Assembly: GCF_003573695.1 (NCBI RefSeq)
Contig: NW_020650859.1
Coordinates: 1,550,001 to 1,614,000 of the forward strand
Direction of reading: 5' to 3'
Length of the DNA: 64,000 bases
Source: Papaver somniferum
Taxonomy: Eukaryota > Streptophyta > Magnoliopsida > Ranunculales > Papaveraceae
A program made the position numbers and the translations under genes. Under the pieces are notes generated by a model. That model had not been told where the DNA came from, did not search any database, and was given only the letters and a program-made list of their open reading frames with translations. How positions within the stretch are numbered: the first letter of the stretch is position 1; every line of letters starts with the position of its first letter. This document shows, piece after piece, positions 19,790-33,077 of the stretch.

Positions 19790-22658
19790 TGGTGGGCCCG
19801 GGAAAGCGTATAAAATTGAAGCGAAATGAAACGGGCCTACAGTAATACCGCAAGTGCACGGTCGTCGGTTGTAGCTCGTGCAAGTACGGGTCGATCCACA
19901 GAGACTGGGGGTGTTTTGTAGTGTGTAGCTATTTTGGGCTTCTAAGTTGCTATTGGGCTTTGGTAACTTCTAGGCAAAGTGGGCTTGGCTTTGGTTTTGA
20001 AGTGCACTGGGCTCTTGATTGAGTTTGTGCTTTGGCCTTATTCTATAAGAATGAACTGGGCTTTGGGCCTTTGGACTACAGATGGACTGAACTGAGCCTT
20101 GGGCACCCTAACAGTGATATGGGCTTTTGCTTCACCCTAGCAATGAGCTGGGCTTTTGGCCTTAACCTAACAGTCTACAATGACAAAGAAACAGAGAACA
20201 AACCAGGAAGGACAAAAAAAACAATGGCAAAGAAAGAACAGTGAAGGTAAAGAAACAGTAGTGAAGAGTAACAAAGATATAGTGTATCAAAGAGTGACAG
20301 TGAAATGAAAACAGAAAAGAAACAGAGAAAGAAAACAGATGAAGCGAATAAGAAAACAGTGAGACAAAAACACTAAAGTGACAGTGGTAAAGACAATGAA
20401 ACAATGGAAGCATATACAATGGCAGTGAAATGGTGATTGTTAACAGTGGCAAAGTGCCAACGAAGCAAAGTAAGTTACAAAAGAAAGTGGTAAAAGAAGG
20501 GTGGCAGTGAAGATGATGTGAAGCAATTGTATTGAAGTAAACCAAGGCTATGAGCCAAGGGCAGTGGGAGAACAAGGCACAAAGGCAGCTAGCCTAAGGA
20601 AAAAAGTGAAGAAAGAACAAGATACAAAAAATGAAAGGCAAAGTTGGGAGCCTAGGCATACATCTAGAGTGGGAGGAGAACCAGTTTGCTCACAGCCACT
20701 AGTGAGCACTAGTTTCTCCCCACTGCTCAATCAACACAATGCTTCAAAGGCTTTAGCCTAACATTCACACAAAACAGTTATAAAAACAGTTATAAAAACA
20801 GTGATAAGAAGCCACAAAAACAGATAGATAACAAAGAAGAGCAGGAAAAAAAAATGTTAGGCAGTGGCTGTTTTTGGTTAAATCCTTGTCCCTAATGGAG
20901 CTAGGTGGAGGTTCTAGCCTGCCTATGTTCCAGGGCATACATAAATGGAATAGAAGGAGAAGAAGCTTGCTAATGAGCACTAAATTCCTCCATTTCTCAA
21001 TTAGCTCAATTTACAAGAATTATAACCTAACATTCCACCTCTAACAGTGACTTAAGGCATGATTAAACACAAAACTAAGCCTAAACAGGCACTAAACATG
21101 ACTCACAAAACAGGCAGAATACTAACAAACATGAACTGAAACAGTGAACATTAAACAAAGCATTTGAACACAATTACTGAATTGAAACACTAAAAGTAAA
21201 CTAACATAGATTAACAAATTAAATTAAACTAACACAGACTAAAATTTAATTTCGAATTGAAAATGCAAATTAAGCTAACTTAAACTAAAACTGAATTGAA
21301 ACATGCAATGATATAAATTAAACAACACGCATAAATTGAAAGTAAAATTGAAATTTAAAACTGAAATTAGAAACAAGAACCCTAAATTGATTTGGAATTT
21401 GAAATTATAAATTAGAAGTGAACCTAACCCAAATTGGGTGGTTACTTGGCTAGTCCAAGAACACCTTCTACACATAATACATATCCCCTATTTATACCCA
21501 GGACACCCAATTAGGGTTTACAAACCAAATCCCTAAATTTCCCCCAAAAACAATAAAACTAGGGTTTTAAATTCATCTCACCAATCATGATGAAAGTTGT
21601 TTCTGACTTCGACCCACGTTGCTACATCTCCTTCTAGCCTTCCTGCACGCTTCGAATTCGTCTATAGACTCACTTATTTTACTGATTTCTCACCTAGGGT
21701 TTCAGAGAAAGGAATGGTGAGAAATCAGTGAAATAAGGGGCTAGAGAGAGGGGGAAAAAGGGAGGGTAGGTGATGGTGGTAGATATGGCGACGTTTGGTG
21801 ACTGTGGCAGGTATGGAAGTAGCAGGTGGAGGTGATGGTGGCGGAATGGGTGTTTCTGCAGAGGAATGGGGGAGAAGAACGGAAGAGAAGAAGGGAATGA
21901 GAGAAAAAACTCCCGATGTTTTTTAGGGTATATGAATTTTCACTGTGGAGCATGTACATCGGAGATGATGATCAGAAACGTTGAGCGTTGGATGCAAATA
22001 TGGTTGGTAGATCTAACGGTAATATAAGAGATGAATCACTTCGACCGTCGGATTGTGAAATACAACGAAGTCAACGGTGTTAGATGATGTTAGGTACTGT
22101 AGTGTAAAGCGGGAGTATCTAATTTTGATGCACAGGCATAGGAGTGACCGTTGGATTCAACTACAATCTAATCTGAAGGCTTGGAATTTAAGAGCTGTGG
22201 TGTTTGGCAGAGACTTCAGATTTTGATGCTCTATGAATGAGCGACCGTAGGATGATGAGTTGGATCCAATCTGACGGCTGAGAATGGAGGCGGTTTTGGT
22301 TATAGAAAATGGGTTTGGGTAAGGGTTTTGGGCCTTGGGTATGCCAAGCCCATATCTTCTTTAAGAGCAATTCTTCCTTCTTGAGCCCATTTCTAGTCTT
22401 TTGGGCTTATGCGCACCATTCTTCGCGGCTTCCTTGCGTAATTTCTTCCGGCTTTTCACTACTCTTCAGCTCTTTTCTGCTCCGCAAGTCATCCAGACTT
22501 TATTTATTACCTAAAAATGCAAAATTAAGTAAGAAAAATATTTATTCTTGAAAACAATGAAAATACAGAATATGGGATAAAATGTAGAATTAATGCACAA
22601 AAGATGAGTAAATGCCAACAAAAAGGGATAAAATATATACAATATTTGGCACTCATCA
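19790..22658 (-). repeat. 3' LTR of the LARD-like element (left copy)
   Basis: 2869 bp. The open frames inside it (for example the hydrophobic frame at 20162-20575) recur in the other LTR and have no protein motif; they come from CA/GT-rich sequence. Confidence 0.9.
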
Positions 22659-24837
22659 AATACCCCCAAACCTGAATTTTACTTGTCCTCAAGTAAAACA
22701 AAACTAAGGAAATCCTAACTATACCACTGTCGCTGGTCTCTCGAATGCATTTAGCGTATGCACTAAGCCTTTTAAACCACTAAGTGTCCCTAGTGGACGA
22801 GTTGAAGTCTCGTGAAGGTTTACCAGAGGTGTGCCTACAAAACCTAAGGGCAAAATATAAGCTCATATTCCATCAAATGTGACATGTGCAAAACAGTTTA
22901 AGCTCACAGCAAAATGGAGATGTCAATCTAGCTATCGAAGGCACAATCCTAGCACTGATAACAAAAAAAGACATGTGATAAGAGTGTAAAGTGTATCTAC
23001 ACATGTTTCTAGAATGACCTGAAGTTATGACTACTAACCACCAAGAGATAGTTTTTAGGCTAAGAACCGAATTCTAAGCCAAGCTAGCTGTCCGGCTTTA
23101 CGAGAATTGTGAATGTTCACCCAATGAGTTGGTGATATTTCAGTTTACCCGCGTTATACATCGATGGCTGCACCCTCGTTGCTTATTACAAGACTATTTA
23201 CAATAAAAAGATGACTCTTTACATGACTCTTATTTACATTGATTACTCTCTTTTATTTTTGGAACAAGAGAGAACTATTGTCTTTAACATGACAAAACAT
23301 GGAATAAATAAATACTTGATATATATTTTTTTTTTATTTTTTTTTATTTTTTTTTATTTTTTTTGAATTTTTCTGATTATTTTTTTTTTTTTTTGAAGAA
23401 ATAACTTTGATCTTTACAACATAATGACACTTTTGATACATGAACAAAAAGAAAAACATAATTACATGACTCTTAGCAAGAGGTGGCCCTTATCGAATGC
23501 ATCCGGTCAAATTATATGGTTGCTTTTCTTAACGTATCCTCCAACTTCTATCCCAGCCAACCAAAGAACAAGCTAGTCAAGTCTCATTCAGTATTCTAAA
23601 GTGATTGGAAATCTAACTTCCTATCAAACACCTTGAAGATCGAGGCTATACATGTATTGGTAGATCGTGCGCGTGCAAGTTTCTTATCACTATGTGAATT
23701 GTGCTAGAATCAGGGTGCCTAAATATCTAGACTAAGACTCCTAATAATTACATATTTGCACAAGAGTCAACATTTCAAGGTAAATGAGCTCCATTTTTAT
23801 GTTTTTATCATTTTTCTAATTTTTTTGGAATTTTTCAATTTTTTCAAAAAGATGGAGTTTTGTTTTCAATTATGGCATATTATCGTGGTATCTACTCTAT
23901 ACCCCCAAACCTAAACTAAACATTGTCCTCAATGTTTAAAAATATGGAAAGAATTAAAATGTAACATATGGAAAGGGACATGCTGAGTAGAGTAAAAGGA
24001 GAGAGAATACCCGATTTCGGCGAAAGCAGAATTAAAACTCCGTTATCCAAGGCAAAACTCCAACTTATTCGGAGTCACAATGGATGAGCACAAAATATAT
24101 ACAAAAGGAAATTTAACTAACACATTATCTACAAGAAAATTTGGTTTTTAATGGGATTGGACTTTTTGGGAAAAATTTGGTTTTGTCGGGAGACATTTGG
24201 AAACTTTTGGTTTTTTTTTTTTTTTTTTTTTTAAAAAGAAAATAAAATTTGGTTTTTGAATGGGAGCAAGCCCACTGTTGGTTTTGTGTTTGCTTTGGCT
24301 CAGCTGGTTTGAAAACGTTTGGTGAAACTGAGTCCAAAATCTCGGCCTAGAATTTGGGTACTCGGCCCACTAACGAGTTAACCTAGCGTGATCGGTTACA
24401 AGCTCAGCTGGGTTTTAAAACCAGAGTCCAAAATACAAGTCCAATGAAAGAATTTAAACAAGCCCACAAAAATTAAATACAATCCCAAATATAATTAATT
24501 ACAAACCTAACAGAAAATAAAAAGCCCAAAAATTGGGTTAATTATTACAAGCCCACAATTAAAAATTGGAAGCCCACAGGTTGGGTTCTCTTAATGGGTT
24601 TAGGCTTACCTTGTTAGCACAGCCCAGCTGCTCTGATATTGTTGCAAAAACCCAGTTGGGCTTTGGTTCTTTTCCTTGGTGGCGTCCCAGCAGAGGAAAA
24701 CAGGTTCAGAACAGCAGGCCCAACAGCAAAAGAGGTGAAGCAGATGCAGATGCAAGTGCGATGAAGTGAAATGCAAAATAGCCAAGAAAACTACAAGAAA
24801 AACACAGCACCAGTCCCCGGCAGCGGCGCCAAAAACT
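22659..24837 (-). other. Non-coding interior of the LARD-like element
   Basis: 2179 bp with no ORF of note. It contains A/T homopolymer tracts (23326-23396, 24210-24232). A second polypurine-tract-like stretch lies at about 23900-23912, reading GGTTTGGGGGTAT on the minus strand. That phrase and the nearby GTCCTCAA resemble the true PPT flank at 22659. Confidence 0.85.
24811..24831 (-). other. Primer-binding site of the LARD-like element
   Basis: Minus strand TGGCGCCGCTGCCGGGGAC, separated from the LTR end by six bases (AGTTTT). This sequence is typical of Tat/Athila-type Ty3/Gypsy elements and fixes the element's orientation. Confidence 0.85.
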
Positions 24838-27706
24838 TGGTGGGCCCGGGAAAGCGTATAAAATTGAAGCGAAATGAAACGGGCCTACAGTAATACCGCA
24901 AGTGCACGGTCGTCGGTTGTAGCTCGTGCAAGTACGGGTCGATCCACATAGACTGGGGGTGTTTTGTAGTGTGTAGCTATTTTGGGCTTCTAAGTTGCTA
25001 TTGGGCTTTGGTAACTTCTAGGCACAGTGGGCTTGGCTTTGGTTTTGAAGTGCACTGGGCTCTTGATTGAGTTTGTGCTTTGGCCTTATTCTATAAGAAT
25101 GAACTGGGCTTTGGGCCTTTGGACTACAGATGGACTGAACTGAGCCTTGGGCACCCTAACAGTGATATGGGCTTTTGCTTCACCCTAGCAATGAGCTGGG
25201 CTTTTGGCCTTAACCTAACAGTCTACAATGACAAAGAAACAGAGAACAAACCAGGAAGGACAAAAAAAACAATGGCAAAGAAAGAACAGTGAAGGTAAAG
25301 AAACAGTAGTGAAGAGTAACAAAGATATAGTGTATCAAAGAGTGACAGTGAAATGAAAACAGAAAAGAAACAGAGAAAGAAAACAGATGAAGCGAATAAG
25401 AAAACAGTGAGACAAAAACACTAAAGTGACAGTGGTAAAGACAATGAAACAATGGAAGCATATACAATGGCAGTGAAATGGTGATTGTTAACAGTGGCAA
25501 AGTGCCAACGAAGCAAAGTAAGTTACAAAAGAAAGTGGTAAAAGAAGGGTGGCAGTGAAGATGATGTGAAGCAATGGTATTGAAGTAATCCAAGGCTATG
25601 AGCCAAGGGCAGTGGGAGAACAAGGCACAAAGGCAGCTAGCCTAAGGAAAAAAGTGAAGAAAGAACAAGATACAAAAAATGAAAGGCAAAGTTGGGAGCC
25701 TAGGCATACATCTAGAGTGGGAGGAGAACCAGTTTGCTCACAGTCACTAGTGAGCACTAGTTTCTCCCCACTGCTCAATCAACACAATGCTTCAAAGGCT
25801 TTAGCCTAACATTCACACAAAACAGTTATAAAAACAGCTATAAAAACAGTGATAAGAAGCCACAAAAACAGATAGATAACAAAGAAGAGCAAGAAAAAAA
25901 AATGTTAGGCAGTGGCTGTTTTTGGTTAAATCCTTGTCCCTAATGGAGCTAGGTGGAGGTTCTAGCCTGCCTATGTTCCAGGGCATACATAAATGGAATA
26001 GAAGGAGAAGAAGCTTGCTAATGAGCACTAAATTCCTCCATTTCTCAATTAGCTCAATTTACAAGAATTATAACCTAACATTCCACCTCTAACAGTGACT
26101 TAAGGCATGATTAAACACAAAACTAAGCCTAAACAGGCACTAAACATGACTCACAAAACAGGCAGAATACTAACAAACATGAACTGAAACAGTGAACATT
26201 AAACAAAGCATTTGAACACAATTACTGAATTGAAACACTAAAAGTAAACTAACATAGATTAAAAAATTAAATTAAACTAACACAGACTAAAATTTAATTT
26301 CGAATTGAAAATGCAAATTAAGCTAACTTAAACTAAAACTGAATTGAAACATGCAATGATATAAATTAAACAACACGCATAAATTGAAAGTAAAATTGAA
26401 ATTTAAAACTGAAATTAGAAACAAGAACCCTAAATTGATTTGGAATTTGAAATTATAAATTAGAAGTGAACCTAACCCAAATTGGGTGGTTACTTGGCTA
26501 GTCCAAGAACACCTTCTACACATAATACATATCCCCTATTTATACCCAGGACACCCAATTAGGGTTTACAAACCAAATCCCTAAATTTCCCCCAAAAACA
26601 ATAAAACTAGGGTTTTAAATTCATCTCACCAATCATGATGAAAGTTGTTTCTGACTTCGACCCACGTTGCTACATCTCCTTCTAGCCTTCCTGCACGCTT
26701 CGAATTCGTCTATAGACTCACTTATTTTACTGATTTCTCACCTAGGGTTTCAGAGAAAGGAATGGTGAGAAATCAGTGAAATAAGGGGCTAGAGAGAGGG
26801 GGAAAAAGGGAGGGTAGGTGATGGTGGTAGATATGGCGACGTTTGGTGACTGTGGCAGGTATGGAAGTAGCAGGTGGAGGTGATGGTGGCGGAATGGGTG
26901 TTTCTGCAGAGGAATGGGGGAGAAGAACGGAAGAGAAGAAGGGAATGAGAGAAAAAAATCTCGATGGTTTTTAGGGTATAGGAATTTTCACTGTGGAGCA
27001 TGTACATCGGAGATGATGATCAGAAACGTTGAGCGTTGGATGCAAATATGGTTGGTAGATCTAACGGTAATATAAGAGATGAATCACTTCGACCGTCGGA
27101 TTGTGAAATACAACGAAGTCAACGGTGATAGATGATGTTAGGTACTGTAGTGTAAAGCGGGAGTATCTAATTTTGATGCACAGGCATAGGAGCGACCGTT
27201 GGATTCAACTACAATCTAATCTTAAGGCTTGGAATTTAAGAGCTGTGGTGTTTGGCAGAGACTTCAGATTTTGATGCTCTATGAATGAGCGACCGTAGGA
27301 TGATGAGTTGGATCCAATCTGACGGCTGAGAATGGAGGCGGTTTTGGTTATAGAAAATGGGTTTGGGTAAGGGTTTTGGGCCTTGGGTATGCCAAGCCCA
27401 TATCTTCTTTAAGAGCAATTCTTCCTTCTTGAGCCCATTTCTAGTCTTTCGGGCTTATGCGCACCATTCTTCGCGGCTTCCTTGCGTAATTTCTTCCGGC
27501 TTTTCACTACTCTTCAGCTCTTTTCTGCTCCGCAAGTCATCCAGACTTTATTTATTACCTAAAAATGCAAAATTAAGTAAGAAAAATATTTATTCTTGAA
27601 AACAATGAAAATACAGAATATGGGATAAAATGTAGAATTACTGCACAAAAGATGAGTTAAATGCCAACAAAAAGGGATAGATATATACATTATTTGGCAC
27701 TCATCA
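24838..27706 (-). repeat. 5' LTR of the LARD-like element (right copy)
   Basis: 2869 bp, nearly identical to the left copy. Any promoter activity would run on the minus strand, towards the interior of the element. Confidence 0.9.
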
Positions 27707-27711
27707 AAGTA

Positions 27712-28652
27712 CAAGATGATGAGACTTATGTGTGGGATTTACTCCTATAGTTCCACAAGAAGTACGAAGTTCATCAAGAACTCCAAAACCAAACCGAAGG
27801 TATACTCAAAATTATCTATTACTTATGGATGGAGGTGAACCTGAAGATATTAAAGAAGCACTATCGGCTGATGATTCAGGCAAGTGGAAACTTCCTATGG
27901 AATATGAGATGAATTCACTTGAGGAGAATGGCACTTAGGTGTTAGTAAAATTACCAAGAGTTAAGAAGGCGTTACATAATTAGTGGATTTATCGGATGAA
28001 GTCTGAAGCAAGTGGAGATATTCGCTACAAGGTGAGGTTGGTTGTGAAAGGTTTCCATCAAAAACCTGGTGTTGATTACAACGAGATATTTTCTCCAGTT
28101 GTGAAGATGACTATTGTTCGAGTAGTATTAAGTCTAGTGACTTCTGAAGATCTCTACCTTGAACAGTTGGATGTAAAGATAGCTTTTCTTCATGGTGACG
28201 TAGATGAAGAAATTTACATGAAGCAGCCAGAAGGATTCATACTAAAAGGCAAGGAAGAGATGGTGTGCAAGATAAAGAAGAGTTTGTATGATTTAAAACA
28301 AGCCCCGAGACAGTGGTACAAGAAGTTTGATAACTTCATGCATAGAGGTGGTTCTCACGGTGTAATGCAGATCATTGTTGTTACTTCAAAAGGTGCGGTT
28401 CTGACTACATCATATTATTACTGTATGTGGATGATATGTTGGTTGCCGGAACATCTCTACAAGAAGTTGAGAATTTGAAGAAACAATTAGCAAGTGAGTT
28501 TTCTATGAAAGATCTTGGTGAAGCAAAGCAGATTCTTGGTATGAGGATCATAAGAGACAGAGCTAAGGGTGTACTTATGCTTAGTCAGGCTGAATATTGA
28601 ACGAGTGTTGAAAAGGTTCAATATGGAGAATGCTAAACCATTTAGTTCTCCA
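27712..28652 (+). pseudogene. Copia reverse transcriptase, first part
   Basis: Resumes the copia pol after the LARD insertion: SSSRTPKPNRRYTQNYLLLM, then a stop and shift. It continues with IRYKVRLVVKGFHQKPGVDY, EIFSPVVKMTIVRVVLSLV, LEQLDVKIAFLHGDVDEEIY, MKQPEGF and KKSLYDLKQAPRQWYKKFD. After another frameshift near 28345 the catalytic YVDDM box is found in LLLYVDDMLVAGTSLQEVEN (about 28418). The block SMKDLGEAKQILGMRIIRDR follows, then stops. The frame is interrupted at 28652 by the CACTA element. Catalytic aspartates are preserved but the gene is broken. Confidence 0.88.
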
Positions 28653-31600
28653 CACTACAAAAATAGTCATTATTACCCATGACAAATATACGTTGCTATA
28701 AACTAAAAATCTTTGGCAAAAGATAACTTTCCACGGCTAGCCAGCTGTAACAAATAGTCCCGTGGCTAATAGTTTTTGCCACGATGCTAGCCACGGTTTT
28801 TGTACCGTAGCTATTGGTACATGTTCATTTGCCACGCATTTAGTCGTGGTTATTAGAAGATTATATTCACACGTTTTTATAGATTATCCACGGGAATATA
28901 CCAGCCTTGGCTGTTAGTTCAAATATTTGCTATGATATGCAGAAAAAAGGCCATTCCAATTATGACTTTGATACTTACTTAACAGTCTCAAATGGAGCTG
29001 AAAAACAGATTTGTTTTCACTAATTAGAAAAACAATTCCAAAACAACATCATTCATTCAAACAAATGTTACAAGGTCATAATAAATACATTCAAACAACG
29101 TAAAAAAAAAAAGCTAAATGGAATATAATTTCAAGTCTAATGTTGACTTGTTGATTTCCAATGAAGTGTCTAATTTAGCATTAAAAAATAAAATTAAAAT
29201 GAGTAAACCAAGGGATTCTGTAACATTTCTTCTCCGTTAATGTCCATCAACAAGTATATCCCGACAAGAAATTTACTTCCCATGCCAATTAGTGAAACCT
29301 GAAGCATAAATAAAATACATACAGTTAAGCATCAATGTAAACTCAACAGAATAAGATAAATAAACCGTGTCTCCTGAACACAGCCAAGAAACCATGCACA
29401 TATTATAATACATGCGAAGTTCACCATATAGGAGTAGAATATCAAGTCCCAAATTTATAATAATGGTTATGAGAATAAAAACTACAAAGTTATATATAAC
29501 CATTACAATGACATTCTTAAAAGGTGAAAAACAAACAACCACATCATACTATAACATGAAAGCCAAGTAAAATATTTTCCTTGAGAAGAATGCTATATTC
29601 CCTAAACCAGGAATCTAAATCTATCCCTGGATCATCCAAAAAACTTGATTTAGCACACCATTGCATGCAAACATAAAAACTGCACATTTGAAACGGGAGC
29701 AGCCAAATATTCAACGAATTATATGAACCATATAAGATAGTCAACTTCAAAGATTATGTAATGCCCAATAAATTTACTAAAACAACTTAATCATATGACA
29801 GTTCTATGCAATCACAGGTAAATAATTCATAGAAATGACCTAATGATATGAACGGTTTTGAGTAAAATAATACATCTGGAGAAGGAGGATTGTAAGGGAA
29901 TCGTTCATATACAACAACTCATTTTGGTATAGCCAAAAGTTTCTTACAGTACTTATAAAGTAACATCAATGAAACTCAAATCTAGGTATGTGAACCTTTA
30001 GGTAGCCACAGGTCCAGCTAAAACAAAAGAAGTTCTATGTGAAACATATTCAGTTTCATGGAATTCACACTCTGCAACTCTAGGAAGACCTCTTCCCATG
30101 TTGTATTATTGTTTAAAAGTTACTTAATTAAGAAATAAATATGGATCCACAAAATAAATACATAAGTAGTATGCACTTCGCATCCGCGAAACCCACCACA
30201 GCTTACCTTAATAATTGGAGAAAGCACGCCCCATACCAAATCACGCTGAAAATGGAAATCCAAACGGAGATAAGTGATGTTGCTATAAAAATATAACTAC
30301 CTGAATATAATAGTAAGTTGAGTTACAGGGAATTTCAGGAAACTAAATAGTGTATACAATTGAGTTACAAGAGACTAAAATGAAGGTAGATTTTACCCTT
30401 ACTTCAATAAAATCATGGGTACCATTGTTTACTACTTTACATCCAATAGTTTTGGCAGATTCATAAGCTTCTCATACTAAAAGGTAGTAGTCCCTTAAAC
30501 ATTATTAAGTCTATTATACAAAATTAGATAACGTATGAAAATGGTTAGATAGAACCATCAAAAAAACTCCATCCTTTACAACTTCAAAGTGATCATAAGT
30601 CAAAGGATCTACAGAAAGGCATATCTTCAGAAACAAATCTTCTACCTGTTGGTATGAGAAAAATGAGATAAATTTTCAGATTCACCAAGTTATACAATAA
30701 TGTCTTCATAGTATCCTAAAGAAAGGTAGATGAGGCCTTTGCACCACCAACAACCAATCTATCATTTGTACGGGCTTTAATTTTCATATACACCTAACCA
30801 ATGAAGATTATTGATTTTAATTCCATTTCTCACAAAAGAAAACTCAAACAAAAAGAAAATAAATAAATAATTCCTCTGCAACGTCATAGTAAAACCCTCG
30901 AACCTCCATCAATATACCTATTAATCCCAGATTAGAATCCTCAAATCTCAATTTATGTTCTACCTGTATCAAACTAATATCTAATTGTAAATTAAAGATA
31001 AAGCTTAGGTGGCAACAACCTGGGCAAATCAACTAAGTTGAATTTCAATAAAATCCAAATCCAATGGAACGAATTCCTCTAAAAACTAATACATTAATTG
31101 ATGATTTAATTCAATCAAACCACGAGGAATTTCAATTTTCTCACCTTTAAACACAAAAATCCACTTCTTAATTGAAACTCCCATTAGATTCAACCAAAAA
31201 AGAGATTCTCTCTACATCAGTAATATTTTTACAAATATAATCTTTACTTACGACACCAGCATATCTTCTAACATTGCATTTCCCGGCTCACTTTTTTTTT
31301 GATCGATTCCTAGCACTCTCTTCATCAAAAAAATTCTAACAAAAAAAAAACACAAAATCAATAGAATGATCAAAAAGAACAACAAAAGAAAAGAATCATG
31401 GTTTCATGAGCACGAAATTTTAAATTCCTGAGTTCAATTTTGTGAACTGATTTTGATGCCATGGATCTGAAACCAATTTACCCACATATCCAGCAACATT
31501 TAGAGATCTATAGAGCAAGAACGAGTACTATGTGTTGTTTTTTTCTTCTTCAGAGTATTAAGTTTAAAAAACCTTAACGGACCCCTAACATACATGTATG

Positions 31601-32231
31601 TAACATTCTCTTTAATCCACTATTCATATGATCGAGCATTTTCTGATTGACGAATATGATTCTACATTAAGTTCAATGGATTGATTGGTGAGATGTAAGA
31701 CTATTTAGGGATTAACATGATTTAGGGTTAGAAGTGACGATCATAATGGAGGAAAATATGAATTTTTCTACTTCGGCTAGAACAATGGAGTAAAGAATGA
31801 GGTACATGAGTTTAGGGTTTCATATTCCACAAGAAAGGAAAGAAAACTACATGTTTAGTTTCTTCACGGTTTGTGGGGTTGATGGTAATTGATCCACTAG
31901 TAGAAGGGATAGTGGGTAGGTTTATGGAACATGGGCCAGATTTTCAGCGGTTTCCAACCAAAAAATTATCTACGACTAGGATATAATTGACGTGGCAAAA
32001 GCCCATGAATTGCTACGTTCAACTAAGTTATGACTACAAAGCCATTTTCACATTCATAACATATAAAACATGGCCTATTTTCATGCCGTGGCAAATATTC
32101 TACATGCCGTAGCAAGTAAGTGGTATATAACCACGACCTAGGTTAAGCCGTGGCAATTTATCATTAATACCCACGGCTTACATGAACCCGTGGCAAGAAG
32201 GTCGTGGCTAAAACTCAGCAATTTTGTAGTG
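28653..32231. mobile_element. Non-autonomous CACTA (En/Spm) element inserted in the copia RT
   Basis: Starts CACTACAAAAATAGTC and ends AATTTTGTAGTG, flanked by the 3-bp duplication CCA (28650-28652 and 32232-32234). The subterminal regions (28720-28930 and 31970-32215) are full of short inverted motifs around GCCACGG, GTGGCTA and CCGTGGC, typical of CACTA transposase-binding arrays. At 3579 bp it has no transposase frame. The interior (29.0-31.9 kb) holds no recognisable gene, although a captured gene fragment cannot be excluded. Precise removal restores copia sequence across the junction (PFSSPLGSQIL). Confidence 0.93.
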
Positions 32232-32966
32232 CCACTTGGAAGTCAAATTCTTATTTCAAGTATGCAGTGTGCGAAGACAAATGAAGAAAAGGAGTACATG
32301 GATAACGTACCATATTCTTCGGCTATTGGGAGTCTAATGTGTGCTATGGTGTGAACGAGACCGAATATTGCACATGCAGTGGGAGTAGTGAGTAGATATG
32401 AAAGCAACCCATGAAAACAACATTGGGAAGCTGTGAAGTGGATTCTCAGGTATTTGAGAGGTAACACAAACGTACCATTGTGTTATGGAAAAGGTGTTTC
32501 TATCTTGAGGGGTTATGTGGATGCAGATTTCGCAGGTGATGTAGATAAAAGGCGAAGTACGACCGGTTATGTTTATATTATGGGGTCAATTGAAGTGAGT
32601 TGGAACTCACGTTTACAGAAGTTGGTGACATTGTCTACTACGGAAGCGGAGTATGTAGCAGTAACAGAAGTGAGCAAGGAAATGATTTAGTTACGAGGTT
32701 TGTTTGATGAGTTGGGAAAGAAACAACGATATAGTGTTCTGTTTAGCGACAGTCTAAGCGCTATACATTTAGCCAAGAACTCAGCCTATCATGCTAGGAC
32801 GAAGCATATAAATATTCGTTATCATTTTATTCAGGATCTCTTAGAAGAAGAAGAGTTGAAGCTCGAGAAGATTCTTGGTTCGAAGAATCCAACGGATATG
32901 TTTACCAAGGGAGTTACATCAGACAAAATAAAGCTCTGCAAGGCTTTAGTTGGTCTCTCAGAATGA
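32232..32966 (+). pseudogene. Copia RT end and RNase H
   Basis: After the CACTA element: SSAIGSLMCAMV, a stop, then RPNIAHAVGVVSRY, a stop, then an open frame 32433-32966. This reads WILRYLRGNTNVPLCYGKG, VDADFAGDVDKRRSTTGYVY and LSTTEAEYVAVTEVSKEMI; a stop follows, then FSDSLSAIHLAKNSAYHART and KHINIRYHFI, ending GVTSDKIKLCKALVGLSE. These are the DADFAGD, STTEAEY and KHIxIRYHF hallmarks of copia RNase H. Three in-frame stops make it inactive. Confidence 0.9.
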
Positions 32967-33065
32967 GGATCTGGGAGGGGAGCCGCACTGACAAAGAAGA
33001 TATTTTTAGCACCGTCAATCCAAAGTTGAAGAAAAGAAGAATTGAAGACAATAAATGAGTCTTCA

Positions 33066-33077
33066 AAGTGGGAGATT
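33066..33077 (+). other. Copia polypurine tract
   Basis: AAAGTGGGAGAT immediately before the 3' LTR (33078). Confidence 0.8.

Larger units (their letters stand above)
19790..27706 (-). mobile_element. Large non-autonomous LTR retrotransposon (LARD-like), minus orientation
   Basis: Two direct repeats of exactly 2869 bp (19790-22658 and 24838-27706) are flanked by the 5-bp duplication AAGTA (19785-19789 and 27707-27711). Orientation is minus. The PBS, TGGCGCCGCTGCCGGGGAC on the minus strand, adjoins the right LTR (24811-24831). The polypurine tract GGTTTGGGGGTATT on the minus strand adjoins the left LTR (22659-22672). In sense orientation the LTR runs TGATGAGTGCCAAATA...GGGCCCACCA. The 2179-bp interior has no gag or pol. 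The PBS sequence is the kind used by Ty3/Gypsy Tat/Athila-type elements, so such a relative probably supplied the proteins. The LTRs differ at only about 20 sites by eye. Confidence 0.93.

Noticed and set aside
20162..20575. 137-codon hydrophobic minus-strand ORF, repeated at 25210-25623
   Set aside because: It lies inside both LTRs of the LARD-like element, arises from a CA/GT-rich tract and has no domain; the repetition is explained by the LTR pair.
19790..27706. Segmental tandem duplication of host DNA (5048-bp offset)
   Set aside because: The boundaries, AAGTA target duplication, PBS and PPT show that it is an LTR retrotransposon and not a tandem duplication.
30844..31032. Minus ORF inside the first CACTA element as a captured gene exon
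   Set aside because: No recognisable domain or matching exons; kept only as a possibility in the element entry.
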